From the NCBI RefSeq assembly GCF_900111105.1, contig NZ_FOGC01000002.1:248001-312000 (forward strand): a DNA stretch of 64,000 nt, read 5' to 3'. A program made the position numbers and the translations under genes. Source of the DNA: Rosenbergiella nectarea (GTDB taxonomy: Bacteria > Pseudomonadota > Gammaproteobacteria > Enterobacterales > Enterobacteriaceae). How positions within the stretch are numbered: position 1 is the first letter of the stretch; every line of letters begins with the position of its first letter. The notes beneath the pieces were generated by a model, which made no database searches, was not told the DNA's origin, and saw only the letters and a program-made list of their open reading frames with translations. Shown in pieces: positions 15,838 through 24,558 of this stretch.

Positions 15838-16919
15838 ATGGTGATTAATGATCGTAATAGAATATCAGCTATAGAGGCGCTGCGTGGCATTGCTGTGATT
15901 ACTGTGGTGCTCTACCACTACAGCTGGTTTATCCATCCCTTAGAATCAACATTTTTACGCAGGGGATATATAGGTGTTGATATTTTCTTTATCATCAGTG
16001 GCTTTTTAGCGTGTCATAATACAGCCAGATACGATTCATCATCATACAACTCAATAAAGTATATAACTAACAGATTGATACGCATTTGTCCTGCTTATAT
16101 TATCGTGACTTTACTTTATGTCGGAACAAATTACACCTTACATTCTACCTCTACAGGGGCTTGGGCCTTGATTAAGAGTCTGTTATTCCTACCACAATTG
16201 TCTGAAGGAGGACCCTCCTATGGCTCTCCAGTTGTAGACGTAGGTTGGACCCTGAATTATGAGTTTTTTTTTACCTAATCGTATGTATTAGTATACTAAT
16301 CACTAAACATAGACAAGTAGCGATTATTTGTTTGTTATCCGTGATCTTTATCGTCGAGTTTCTATTGCAATACTCGGGTAGGGATATTAGCCAGGGTATA
16401 ATGGCATGGTTTAACATGGCTACTAATCCTATTATCCTTGAGTTTATAACGGGTTATTTCATTTCCTACTATTTGAAAGAGGTGACTTCATTTATAGGAC
16501 GTGTTAGGGATTCTATTTTTATTTCAATGATAGTGATTTTTTTAATATTAATTTATCTAGAAGTAAAGGTTCTCTATTTTTTCTCTGATCCACATATGGG
16601 GCTTATGTTCATACCTGCATTGTTCGTCTTTATCTATAGTATAAAGATCTTCGATGTAAACAAAAGAAGTGTTCCAAGGTTTTTAGTGTTTACTTCTAGA
16701 ATATCTTATTCGATTTATCTATTACATATGGCTGTCATTTTTACCATTATAGAAATATCAACACAGCTATTCGGAAGTGAAGTGTTTGGGAGTTTTTCAG
16801 CTAGATTTAATCTTTTTTTTATATCTTTATTTTTTTCTTGGGTTATTAGTTATTTTTTCTGTCTCTATGTCGAAGAGGGATTATCGAGAAAAATAAAGAA
16901 ATATATATTCAGATTATGA
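15838..16919 (+). pseudogene. Acyltransferase family 3 (OafA/YrhL type) gene, frameshifted at a T9 tract
   Basis: Integral inner-membrane O-acyltransferase (about 360 residues when restored) that would move acetyl or another acyl group onto a surface sugar. The first part (15838-16278) has the family start EALRGIAVITVVLYHY (with the conserved His), RRGYIGVDIFFIISGFL and VGWTLNYEFFF. It stops right after a run of nine T (16264-16272). Adding one T restores EFFFYLIVCISILI and joins it to the second part. That part is open to 16919 and has further helices, FTSRISYSIYLLHM and a final helix. ATG 15838 follows GAGG by five bases. Either a phase-variable OFF state, a fixed mutation or a sequencing error. 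Confidence 0.85.
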
Positions 16920-16944
16920 ATGATTCTATAACGGAGATTACTCA

Positions 16945-17196
16945 ATGAGTAAAAAGGACGAAGTGCTAAAAGTCGTATCTGAATTATGTGAAATACATAA
17001 CAGCGCAAAGGTTAAACAGGGCCAATTACCGGATTTAGAGTTATGGCCTAAAACACGTGATATTTCAGATAAATGTGATTCAAGTATCTATGTTACCAGG
17101 AGCTTGCTCCTCCAATTGGTCGAAGAGGGGAAAATTATCAAATCCCCTCAACTATACTCCAATTCTCTTCGTTGGTTCATTAAAGTACCACGTTAA
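16945..17196 (+). CDS. PapI/FaeA-like winged-helix regulator
   Basis: 83 residues. The C-terminal half, with the segments YVTRSLLLQLVEEG, KIIKSP and RWFIKVP, matches the winged-helix of PapI/FaeA fimbrial regulators. In PapI the equivalent is a recognition helix, then LLLEKAG, RSP and YWFL. These small proteins act with Lrp at Dam-methylated sites to set the phase of surface-structure genes. The N-terminal helix (KDEVLKVVSELCEIHN) is the usual first helix. The gene lies 25 bases after the acyltransferase remnant, with GGAG upstream of ATG 16945. Target genes are not known; no fimbrial genes are in the window. Confidence 0.6.
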   Translation: MSKKDEVLKVVSELCEIHNSAKVKQGQLPDLELWPKTRDISDKCDSSIYVTRSLLLQLVEEGKIIKSPQLYSNSLRWFIKVPR

Positions 17197-17205
17197 GAAT
17201 TTTTA

Positions 17206-17252
17206 GCCTAAAACGCTAAAGGCTCCGCTTTATTACAACGTAGCCTTTAGCG
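17206..17252 (-). terminator. Terminator for the LuxR/RcsA-like gene
   Basis: A perfect 11-bp stem (CGCTAAAGGCT 17214-17224 with AGCCTTTAGCG 17242-17252) with a 17-base loop. Read on the minus strand it is followed by TTTTAGGC and a T-rich stretch. It separates two converging genes. Confidence 0.7.
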
Positions 17253-17254
17253 CA

Positions 17255-17863
17255 TTAAGGATTGATTAACCTACCAATATCTTTATAGAAATTTTCTCTG
17301 AGTTTTCCTTTTCGCAGTGTGCCCTCACGATAAAAATAAACTTTCCTGAGGTTACATTGCAAGATGTCAGCGATATTCTTTGTGTTTAAATTCAATAGAT
17401 AGCCACGCAACAACGATACCTGTTCTTTAGATAAGTTGATCCTATCATAAAATACAACACTGTAATTTCTCTTACAGCGCTCACCATCGTCTTGACAGAG
17501 CACACGTGTAAAGAAGTTAAAATCTTCTAAAGATAACCTTTTATCAATTTCATAATCTGCACTTTTGATCGACATGAATTGATGTAATATCGAAAAGATA
17601 CAAATTTTCACTCCGCTAATGCTATCTCTAATTTTTTTAATGTCTAACTCTGGATCAATAATCACGCTATTGGTGGTTAAGGTATCATAGAAGACAAGAT
17701 CAATTTGAGACCGCTGAGGGTATTGGATAAGTTCTTGTACAGAATTAAAACGTAGTACTAATATATTCCTAGATATTTTTTGGTAGACTGATTCAATTGC
17801 AATTTTTGTAAAATTGCATGTATCAATGATAGCTATAGAACGAACGTATTCCTTGTTATTCAT
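17255..17863 (-). CDS. LuxR/RcsA-type helix-turn-helix regulator
   Basis: 202 residues. The C-terminal 65 residues form a GerE/LuxR DNA-binding domain: INLSKEQVSLLRGYLL, then TKNIADILQCNLRKVYFYR and LRKGKLRENF. The N-terminal part resembles a response-regulator-like fold (SIAIIDTCNF, then DLVFYDTL) but lacks a convincing acidic pocket. This is the arrangement of RcsA and other auxiliary partners of RcsB that control capsule genes. It is transcribed toward the surface-glycan block, and the YcgZ/YmgA/AriR group that feeds the Rcs pathway lies about 10 kb upstream. A role in capsule or biofilm control is therefore plausible but not shown. Confidence 0.7.
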   Translation of the reverse strand: MNNKEYVRSIAIIDTCNFTKIAIESVYQKISRNILVLRFNSVQELIQYPQRSQIDLVFYDTLTTNSVIIDPELDIKKIRDSISGVKICIFSILHQFMSIKSADYEIDKRLSLEDFNFFTRVLCQDDGERCKRNYSVVFYDRINLSKEQVSLLRGYLLNLNTKNIADILQCNLRKVYFYREGTLRKGKLRENFYKDIGRLINP

Positions 17864-18228
17864 ATAACACCATAATCATTACAGTTAAAGTTAAGTGTAT
17901 GTTCAGTAATTAGTTAGGGATGTTAATCTCTGCTTCTTAATTTTATCCTATTAATTTTTAGTAGATTAGGTCGATTATGTCAGGCTTTCTCTTTCTCTTC
18001 CATATGCAAATTTAAAAAACGCTTAAAATGGGAATATTACTTTTTATAACTTTAATTTGGATAAAGTCTTAATATTTCACTTTTTAAGTGTTTTCTTAGT
18101 TTTCTGTGGAATGATTATCTTCATGCCCAATCTTTCCCCTTATATGTTGAGATAATCATTACTTCATCGACGCTAAGTGATCGTGGCACATTATCTATGT
18201 AAGAAAATTCCGTTTTAAGCCTCATTGC
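17864..18228. other. Intergenic region, divergent promoters
   Basis: AT-rich DNA between the start of the LuxR/RcsA-like gene and the promoter of the repeat-protein gene. It includes a long imperfect inverted repeat (AATATTA near 18031, TAATATT near 18069). No gene was recognised. Confidence 0.4.
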
Positions 18229-18257
18229 TTGTCAGTTTTCATTTTGATTGCTATGTT
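18229..18257 (+). promoter_or_regulatory. Probable sigma-70 promoter of the repeat-protein gene
   Basis: TTGTCA (18229-18234), 17 bases, TATGTT (18252-18257). It implies a transcript start near 18264 and supports the internal ATG 18294 as the real start, not the longer open frame. Confidence 0.5.
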
Positions 18258-18293
18258 TTTAACAGGCATTACAACTTACAAGGATTGATCAAA

Positions 18294-18764
18294 ATGAAAA
18301 AGACATTAACTGCAGCGGCAATTTCAATGACACTTTTGGCTTCCCATGCGTTTGCTGATACGACGCCTACTGCTTCTCAGCAACTCCAAGAGAAGACTCA
18401 GCAACTTCAAAACCGTGCGTCTGAGACTTCACAAAAAGCTCAAGACCGCGCATCTGAAACAACGACTGAATCCAAAAACCGCCTCAATGAAAACGTAGAC
18501 AAAGCGAAGCATCGTCTACAAGGTGATAACAGCGATAGCACTAAAGCTAAAGAAAGTGCACAACATAGCTGGAACAAAACTAAAGAAGGTACCACTAAGG
18601 GTTGGAATAAAACCAAAGAAGGGACCAAAGAAGGTTGGAACAAAACCAAAGAGGCCACCTCTAAAGGCGTAGATAGCACTAAACAAGGTGCTAGCAGCGC
18701 TTGGCAGAAGACTAAGGACGCTGCCGCGAGTGCAAAAAAATCAATCAGCGATAGCACCAATTAA
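18294..18764 (+). CDS. Exported protein with tandem 11-residue KTKEG-type repeats
   Basis: 156 residues. A clear signal peptide (MKKTLTAAAISMTLLASHAFA) directs it to the periplasm or beyond. The mature chain is almost entirely 11-residue periods. Four begin with Arg (R41, R52, R63, R74), and from W93 come WNKTKEGTTKG, WNKTKEGTKEG, WNKTKEATSKG, VDSTKQGASSA and WQKTKDAAASA. The composition (Lys, Glu, Thr, Ala, Ser; no Cys) and 11-mer period suit a disordered chain that folds into an amphipathic helix on membranes or on drying, as in LEA group 3 proteins. AAGGA lies nine bases before ATG 18294. The neighbour is trehalase, also linked to osmotic stress. Family not recognised. Confidence 0.8.
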   Translation: MKKTLTAAAISMTLLASHAFADTTPTASQQLQEKTQQLQNRASETSQKAQDRASETTTESKNRLNENVDKAKHRLQGDNSDSTKAKESAQHSWNKTKEGTTKGWNKTKEGTKEGWNKTKEATSKGVDSTKQGASSAWQKTKDAAASAKKSISDSTN

Positions 18765-18778
18765 TGGGTTATCGTTAG

Positions 18779-18804
18779 AGGCCTCCAATAGGAGGCCTTT
18801 TTTT
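18779..18804 (+). terminator. Terminator after the repeat-protein gene
   Basis: AGGCCTCC (18779-18786), loop AATA, GGAGGCCT (18791-18798), then T6. It also faces the converging treF end and may serve both. Confidence 0.9.
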
Positions 18805-20471
18805 CATTTCTCTAAATGATGTCCATACTCTTTGAGTAGACATTGGGTTACCCCGTTGGTCCAACCGAAACCATCTTGGAGAGGATATTCTCCGCCGCCA
18901 CCAGACACATTATCCTCATCCACCACATTATATTTTTCGACTAATTTATGTTTTTCTTTAAAAAGTTTACTCACCGTTTTAAGCCAACGAACGGCTATTT
19001 CCTTTGCTAGCTCATCTTCGCCGTATTTTTTTAAGCCTTGAATAGTCATCCATTGCAAGGGTGCCCAAGCATTGGGTTTATCCCATTGTTCACCACTTTC
19101 TATTGTTGTCGAGATTAAGCCACCGGATGCGAGGAGTTGTTCCCTAATCTGTTTAGCAATACGTTGAGCTTGTACTGGAGTGGCGAGTTCGGTGAAGAGG
19201 GCCACCGAAGCCGCTGCACTGAAGAGTCCGAATTGTTCCCTGCGCCAGTCGTAATCGCGAAACACACCACTTTTTGCATCCCATAGCCAGTGGTTAATAG
19301 CATTCATACGCGCTTCAGCCTTTTTCTCCCATGCCAAAGCTATTAGGTCTTCACCACTTTTCTTGGCAATACTCGATATCGTGCATTCTAATTTATATAA
19401 AAATGCATTGAGGTCGATCGGGATATATTGCGTGGTACGGATACTGGCTAGCCTCATAGGGTCTCGTAACCAACGAGATGAGTAATCCCATCCAGAGGCA
19501 GCACCTGCGCGTAAATCGCGGAATACTTCTCTTGAGGGCCTACTCGATGATGAAGCTGTTTCGATATCTTCGCGCCACGATTCGTCGCGAGGAGTATCGC
19601 GATCGTCCCAATATCGGTTGAGCATCGATCCATCCGGCATTTTGACCACGTGACGAAATGCCTGATTGGGATTGAGGGAGCCTGAACCATCCATCCAATA
19701 GTGATATTCAGAAATCAGGTAAGGTAAATATTGCTCGCTACCGCCAATATTAGCCGATTCACATAGCTCGACCATTAGCGCGAAAACAGGTGGCTGTGAA
19801 CGGCTGAGGTAATAGGTTCTATTGCCATTGGGAATATGGCCGTATTTCTCAATCAACCAAGCGAAGTTATCAGTCATATTTTTGAGTAAATCGATTTTGC
19901 CACTTTCAGCTAATCCCAGCATTGAAAAGTAGGAATCCCAATAATAAACCTCGGTAAAGCGTCCGCCTGGGACAATATAAGGCTTAGGCAAAGGTAATAG
20001 CGACGTATTAGGATGGTGACTTTCTGGATTTCTGATCATCACTGGCCATAACGCATCGATATGCTGGCTAAGCGTTCTCTTCTCTGTTTCGGCATGAGCA
20101 TAATTATGAGGTTCTTCCGGTAGGTGGAAGTTATCTTGTACAAATTGACGCAGAGAGAAGTCTTGGCTACGACGCGCCAATTTACGATACAGAATCAAAA
20201 TATCAACGGGGTCGTATTTGGGGGCACAATCCGCAAAGGTTTTGCTGTCTTCGAAGATGTGTTGGTTTTGGACATCTTCGAATAATTCTAAATAGCGGTC
20301 AGAAGGGGTCAGCGCATCGGCAGATGGCATCCCTGCGATGTGTTCAGGCTCTGGCTCATGATCGTTATCATTGTCAGTCAATTCAAATTCCTGAGCGTTT
20401 TCGTACAGACCGTTATCCTTATAACTATCCTTTTCGTTATCTAGGATCTGCTCTTTCTGTTGTCGCGACAT
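18804..20471 (-). CDS. treF: Cytoplasmic trehalase
   Basis: Hydrolyses trehalose to two glucose molecules in the cytoplasm (glycoside hydrolase family 37). 555 residues, close to E. coli TreF (549), and no signal peptide, which separates it from periplasmic TreA. Signatures seen are [15 protein letters not shown] and [13 protein letters not shown] (both trehalase family patterns), [17 protein letters not shown] with the catalytic Asp, and [17 protein letters not shown]. The N terminus before [19 protein letters not shown] is acidic and variable. ATG at 20471 is preferred to GTG at 20492 because AAGGAGG lies nine bases before it. Confidence 0.95.
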   Translation of the reverse strand: MSRQQKEQILDNEKDSYKDNGLYENAQEFELTDNDNDHEPEPEHIAGMPSADALTPSDRYLELFEDVQNQHIFEDSKTFADCAPKYDPVDILILYRKLARRSQDFSLRQFVQDNFHLPEEPHNYAHAETEKRTLSQHIDALWPVMIRNPESHHPNTSLLPLPKPYIVPGGRFTEVYYWDSYFSMLGLAESGKIDLLKNMTDNFAWLIEKYGHIPNGNRTYYLSRSQPPVFALMVELCESANIGGSEQYLPYLISEYHYWMDGSGSLNPNQAFRHVVKMPDGSMLNRYWDDRDTPRDESWREDIETASSSSRPSREVFRDLRAGAASGWDYSSRWLRDPMRLASIRTTQYIPIDLNAFLYKLECTISSIAKKSGEDLIALAWEKKAEARMNAINHWLWDAKSGVFRDYDWRREQFGLFSAAASVALFTELATPVQAQRIAKQIREQLLASGGLISTTIESGEQWDKPNAWAPLQWMTIQGLKKYGEDELAKEIAVRWLKTVSKLFKEKHKLVEKYNVVDEDNVSGGGGEYPLQDGFGWTNGVTQCLLKEYGHHLEK

Positions 20472-20663
20472 GGAGAATTGCCTCCTTAACACATAGGGTT
20501 ATAAGCAACGGGCGTATTAATTCAGTATAGACAATGAACTATAGTTAGACCGTACAGAGACTACCTAAGTGAGTGTAAGCGAAGATTTCCTTTAAGTCTT
20601 AATGTACAAGAGTGAACAGGTTACTCGAGTTGGGATTGTAAAGGATGATATGAGTCGTAACAT

Positions 20664-20682
20664 GATAATAAGAATTATTACT
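20664..20682 (+). promoter_or_regulatory. Fur box candidate
   Basis: GATAATAAGAATTATTACT agrees with the 19-bp Fur consensus at 14 positions. It lies 56 bases upstream of the siderophore-interacting protein, consistent with iron-repressed expression. Confidence 0.65.
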
Positions 20683-20737
20683 ATTAAAGTTAATCGAGCA
20701 AAGGTAGACTTCGACATATTCTTACTAAGGAGAACAT

Positions 20738-21532
20738 ATGACTAAAACCCTAAGTTCTGGTAGACAGGCACCCCACCGTGTTCGTAATGAGTTAACATTC
20801 CGCACACTAACGGTTAGTGATAAACAATTAGTCGCAGAACAATTCTGGCGCATATCTTTTCAATCTCAAGCGTTGGCAGGGTTTTCCTCACCGGGGAGCG
20901 ATGATCATATCAAACTTTTTTTCCCTGAAAAGATCGCAACGGCACCAGTCATCCCAACCGTAACCGATGAAGGCATTGTTTGGCCAGATAATCAGCGTCC
21001 TGAGTCACGAGACTATACTCCCCTTGAATTTGACGGTCAGAGTTCTCTAGTCATCGATTTTTATCGACATGAACAAGGCATTGCGAGTGACTGGGCGGAA
21101 AATGTTAGTGTTGGGGATTCGCTAACGATTGGCGGTCCACGTGGGTCGTTAATTATTCCTAATGAGTATTCCCAACAACTTTATATCTTCGATGAGACGG
21201 GCTTGCCTGCCATGAAACGGCGATTGAATACTCTCCGTGCAGACAACGTCCTACTAATCGCTTTTGCTAAGCGTCAGGTAGTTGAAGAGTACTTAGGGGC
21301 ATTGCTAGCAGATCACAATTTACATTGTTTAGAAAATAACGCGATGGACGCATCAGGCATTGAGCAGTGCATCAGTCTCAGTAACCCTTTACATTTTCCG
21401 GCGGATGACCATTTTGTATGGTTGACCGGAGAAGGAAAAGCGGTGAAACAGCTCAGCGATCATTTTATTGAGCAGCGGGGTTGTTCACCAGAATTAGTCA
21501 GAGCAGTTGCCTATTGGCATGCCAAAGATTAA
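20738..21532 (+). CDS. Siderophore-interacting protein, ferric-chelate reductase (ViuB/YqjH family)
   Basis: 264 residues. A FAD-binding beta-barrel comes first: HIKLFFPE, and RDYTPLEFDG, the RxYT-type flavin motif. A NAD(P)H-binding domain of the siderophore-interacting type follows, with GGPRGSLIIP, YIFDETGLPAMKRRL and a C-terminal VAYWHAKD, all seen in ViuB/YqjH. It releases iron from ferric siderophores in the cytoplasm. The ribosome site AAGGAGA precedes ATG 20738, and a Fur box lies upstream. No siderophore transporter is adjacent. Confidence 0.9.
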   Translation: MTKTLSSGRQAPHRVRNELTFRTLTVSDKQLVAEQFWRISFQSQALAGFSSPGSDDHIKLFFPEKIATAPVIPTVTDEGIVWPDNQRPESRDYTPLEFDGQSSLVIDFYRHEQGIASDWAENVSVGDSLTIGGPRGSLIIPNEYSQQLYIFDETGLPAMKRRLNTLRADNVLLIAFAKRQVVEEYLGALLADHNLHCLENNAMDASGIEQCISLSNPLHFPADDHFVWLTGEGKAVKQLSDHFIEQRGCSPELVRAVAYWHAKD

Positions 21533-22524
21533 TTAAAGGTTGTTTGTACTACGATGCGCCCGCGAATGTCTCCTTCAAGGAGCCGGCCGGCAAACTCAAT
21601 GGCTTGCTGCAGTCCGATGGTTTGATAGGGGATTGGCAGAGACGAATGACTCAGTAATGTCGCGAAGCGCTGCCATGCTGCATTACGCTGCGCGACTTCG
21701 CAGTAAACGCTATCAACGCCGACCAAGCGTATACTGCGAAGAATAAAGGGCGCGACACTGGTAGTCAGTTCGAGTCCTTGAGCCATTCCACAGGCGACCA
21801 CGCATCCATTTCGTTGCGTCGCAGCAAGCAGGTTGGCAAGGGTATGGCTTCCCACACAATCAATCGCTCCCACCCAGCGTTCAGGCTGTAATTTTCTCCC
21901 GGACTCAGACAGTTCACTTCTCGGGAGAATTGAACTCGCGCCCAAGGTCTGAACTAAATATTCCTCGGCGTGACGGTCACCGCTAATTGCGATGACCTCA
22001 TAACCCAGTTTCGCTAAAATCCACGTACTAAAACTGCCTACTCCACCACTGGCACCACTGACGGCAATTGGGCCTTTTTCGGGGGTGATCCCTTGCTGCT
22101 CTAGCTGTAAAACGGCAAGCATAGCGGTTAGACCAGCTGTGCCAATCAACGCCGCATCAGTGGGGGTTATGCCTTCAGGTAGCGCGGTCAGCCATTCAGC
22201 TTTAGCTGTAAATTTTTCAGCCAGCCCACCATGATACTGTTCACCAATGCCCCAACCAGTGACGATTGCGAGTTTGCCAATTGGCCATTGTATCGATTCG
22301 CTGGCTATCACTTCACCAATCATGTCGATACCGGGAATGAGTGGGAACTGACGGATAACCGGGGCTTTAGCGCGGATAGCGAGGGCATCTTTATAATTAA
22401 GTGAGGAGTACAGGACACGGAGCGTAACGGGAAGATGAGGGAGAGTGGTTTCATCTACTTGGACTATATTAGCGGGATCCGTATCGGTTTTAGGATCGGT
22501 GAGCCAGAGTGCGTTGAACGCCAT
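21529..22524 (-). CDS. YhdH/YhfP-family zinc-free quinone or acryloyl-CoA reductase
   Basis: 331 residues of the MDR alcohol-dehydrogenase-like superfamily, similar along its length to E. coli AcuI (YhdH, 324). SSLNYKDALAI and PGIDMIGEV mark the catalytic domain, with no Zn ligands. TGASGGVGSFSTWILAKLGY is the NADPH Rossmann loop, followed by AIDCVG and VACGMAQG. AcuI reduces acryloyl-CoA with NADPH; the substrate here is assumed by similarity only. It converges on the reductase gene, with a 4-base overlap of the two stops. Confidence 0.85.
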   Translation of the reverse strand: MAFNALWLTDPKTDTDPANIVQVDETTLPHLPVTLRVLYSSLNYKDALAIRAKAPVIRQFPLIPGIDMIGEVIASESIQWPIGKLAIVTGWGIGEQYHGGLAEKFTAKAEWLTALPEGITPTDAALIGTAGLTAMLAVLQLEQQGITPEKGPIAVSGASGGVGSFSTWILAKLGYEVIAISGDRHAEEYLVQTLGASSILPRSELSESGRKLQPERWVGAIDCVGSHTLANLLAATQRNGCVVACGMAQGLELTTSVAPFILRSIRLVGVDSVYCEVAQRNAAWQRFATLLSHSSLPIPYQTIGLQQAIEFAGRLLEGDIRGRIVVQTTFN

Positions 22525-22554
22525 AAACTTTTTCTCCCAGATACTGAAATAAGA

Positions 22555-22575
22555 GGGGGCCTGAATGGCCCCCCG
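22555..22575 (-). terminator. Terminator after yggN
   Basis: A GGGGGCC/GGCCCCC stem (22555-22561 with 22567-22573) with a five-base loop. On the minus strand it is followed by CTCTTATTT. Confidence 0.75.
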
Positions 22576-22578
22576 CTA

Positions 22579-23295
22579 TTATTTTGCAGATTTATAGAGA
22601 GCGATACGCTGTTTCTCGAGTTGGGTTACACGTTGGCATACTTGTTGGCCAAACTGTTGGAAATCGTCTTCGTGCTGTTTCCACTCTTGTTGGACCGCTT
22701 GTTGTAAGCCCCCCAGATTACCGACTAATGCTTGTAATGGGTTACCGTTACTGCTGAGGTTCTTCATATTGCCCATTTCGTTCAGGCTATCTTGCAGCAC
22801 ACCGCCCATCGCACTTTGCACCAGTTTTTCACTGTCTTGATGCACGCTATCAATGGCGCTGTGATGATAGGTCATTACATCATTTTTCTGCGACAGAACT
22901 CGTGCAAACTGCAATTTTAATTGGGAGTTTAAGTTATCCAAGCGTTGATGGATCCCACTTTCTGCTCCGAGTTTTTCGGTGATGATACGGTCTAAAGCTG
23001 TTTTAGCTTGATCGAGCCGTTGATGGGCTCCTTGATTAATCCATGGCATATCTTTACGCACAGCAGCTTGATAATTTATGGCTTGTTGGCGTACCGCTGC
23101 GGAGGGCTGAAGAGCCTTACCGTTGAAGGTGATATCCCCATTAGGGGTAATTACCATGGTGCCATCACTTCCCACGACAGCCACACTCTGAGATGACAGG
23201 GTGATATCATCTTTAGGGATCGAGTCACACTGGTAAGCGGCATGGGCTTGTACTGCTGAAACAAGTAGCGTAGCGAGTAGAACTTTGCGTAGCAT
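22579..23295 (-). CDS. yggN: YggN, DUF2884 exported protein
   Basis: 238 residues (E. coli YggN has 239), function unknown. A signal peptide MLRKVLLATLLVSAVQAHA is followed by a mature part with the family segment SIPKDDITLSSQSVAV. A long coiled-coil-prone stretch with many Gln residues (about 80-235) follows. ATG at 23295 is chosen for the signal peptide and a GGAG ribosome site; the longer open frame adds 29 non-homologous residues. It stands downstream of yggL and trmB. Confidence 0.92.
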   Translation of the reverse strand: MLRKVLLATLLVSAVQAHAAYQCDSIPKDDITLSSQSVAVVGSDGTMVITPNGDITFNGKALQPSAAVRQQAINYQAAVRKDMPWINQGAHQRLDQAKTALDRIITEKLGAESGIHQRLDNLNSQLKLQFARVLSQKNDVMTYHHSAIDSVHQDSEKLVQSAMGGVLQDSLNEMGNMKNLSSNGNPLQALVGNLGGLQQAVQQEWKQHEDDFQQFGQQVCQRVTQLEKQRIALYKSAK

Positions 23296-23369
23296 GGAGT
23301 TTCTCCAGAAAGGGGGAGGAGGTTGACGGATAATAGAGAAAATATTATCCGTCTTGAGATTATACTGAC

Positions 23370-23696
23370 TTAGTCCCACCAAACATCAAACAGTTCCGTG
23401 ACCTGGACGTTTTCTAGGCCTTTTGCCGTGAGCCATTGGCTAACGGCAGTTCGGTGTTCGTCGGTACATTTACCGGTTTTTTGTAAGCAGACTAGGCCTT
23501 CCCATTGCAGATAGCCACTGCCATCGTAGGCCAGCCCTTGTGGCTCAATCACTTCACTGATGAAATCATCAACAGTTTTATCGATTGTGGCCGTATCGGT
23601 CCCCGCAGGAAATGACCAAGCGACAGAAAAGCCAAACTCTTGAAACTCATCAAGATGTAATTTTTTACGTAAACGACGACTACGATTAACAGCCAT
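23370..23696 (-). CDS. yggL: YggL (DUF469), 50S ribosome-associated protein
   Basis: 108 residues, equal in length to E. coli YggL. A basic N terminus (NRSRRLRKKLHLDEF) precedes the conserved core GFSVAWSFPAG and the closing VTELFDVWWD. YggL has been found bound to the large ribosomal subunit. Its start is joined to the trmB stop by a one-base overlap, so the two are translated together. Confidence 0.95.
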   Translation of the reverse strand: MAVNRSRRLRKKLHLDEFQEFGFSVAWSFPAGTDTATIDKTVDDFISEVIEPQGLAYDGSGYLQWEGLVCLQKTGKCTDEHRTAVSQWLTAKGLENVQVTELFDVWWD

Positions 23697-24415
23697 TATT
23701 TAATCCTCTCAAACATTAAATCCCACACACCGTGCCCTAAGCGGTGACCCCGCTGTTCAAACTTGGTGAGTGGACGTGAATCAGGCCGAGGAACATACTG
23801 CCCTTCCGGCGATTGGTTAATATAGCCAGGGATAGATTGCATAACTTCGAGCATGTGCTCTGCATAGTTTTCCCAATCTGTCGCCATATGGAAGACTCCG
23901 CCTAGTTTTAATTTACGGAGGATTAACTCAGCAAACGGGATCTGCACAATACGGCGTTTGTTATGGCGAGCTTTATGCCAAGGGTCTGGGAAAAAGAGCT
24001 GGGCCAGGCGTAACGAATTATCAGGGATCATCTTTTCCAAGACTTCTACAGCGTCGTGACACATTACACGTAGATTTGTCACACCCGCTTCTTCAGCGCT
24101 GGCTAAACATGCGCCAACCCCTGGCGCATGCACTTCGATGCCTAAAAAATTCTGATGAGGGTTAGCTTTAGCCATCTCAACTAAGGATGCCCCCATACCA
24201 AAACCGATTTCTAAAACTAACGGGGCTTCTCGGCCAAACACCTGTTGAAAATCAATAGGCTCAGCATTGTATTCAACCCCATTGATTGGCCAAAGTTCAT
24301 CTATGGCTTGCTGTTGGCCTTTTGTGAGGCGGCCTTGGCGTCGAACAAAACTTCTTATCCGGCGTAATGGACGCCCATCTTCATCAAATTCTGGTGTAAT
24401 GACGTCATTAATCAT
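23696..24415 (-). CDS. trmB: tRNA (guanine-46-N7)-methyltransferase
   Basis: SAM-dependent enzyme making 7-methylguanosine at tRNA position 46. 239 residues, the family length. SAM site [11 protein letters not shown] near 72, [11 protein letters not shown], then [14 protein letters not shown] with the catalytic Asp and basic RNA-binding patch, and [11 protein letters not shown] near 185. It diverges from mutY across 143 bases, as in E. coli. Confidence 0.98.
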   Translation of the reverse strand: MINDVITPEFDEDGRPLRRIRSFVRRQGRLTKGQQQAIDELWPINGVEYNAEPIDFQQVFGREAPLVLEIGFGMGASLVEMAKANPHQNFLGIEVHAPGVGACLASAEEAGVTNLRVMCHDAVEVLEKMIPDNSLRLAQLFFPDPWHKARHNKRRIVQIPFAELILRKLKLGGVFHMATDWENYAEHMLEVMQSIPGYINQSPEGQYVPRPDSRPLTKFEQRGHRLGHGVWDLMFERIK

Positions 24416-24558
24416 AATAAGCCTACAAATGTTTCAATTTTAAACGGGGATTATGCAAAGTTAAGCATGATTAGCAAGCCTTTACCAAGCAGTGGTTTAC
24501 TTAATGCTAGGTCTATGCTGCAATTTATCCATCTCTCTTCACGAATTCTGTACAAACG

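Noticed and set aside
17214-17252. Inverted repeat as the end of a mobile element
   Set aside because: It is adjacent to a stop codon, is followed by T residues on the minus strand and has no transposase nearby, so a terminator is the simpler reading.
18225-18293. Upstream extension of the repeat-protein gene
   Set aside because: The extra 23 codons overlap a good promoter, and they would bury the signal peptide that begins at ATG 18294.
18440-18760. Minus-strand 106-residue ORF opposite the repeat protein
   Set aside because: It is a shadow of the repetitive coding sequence (Leu/Ser/Val repeats) with no ribosome site, inside a gene with a clear signal peptide.
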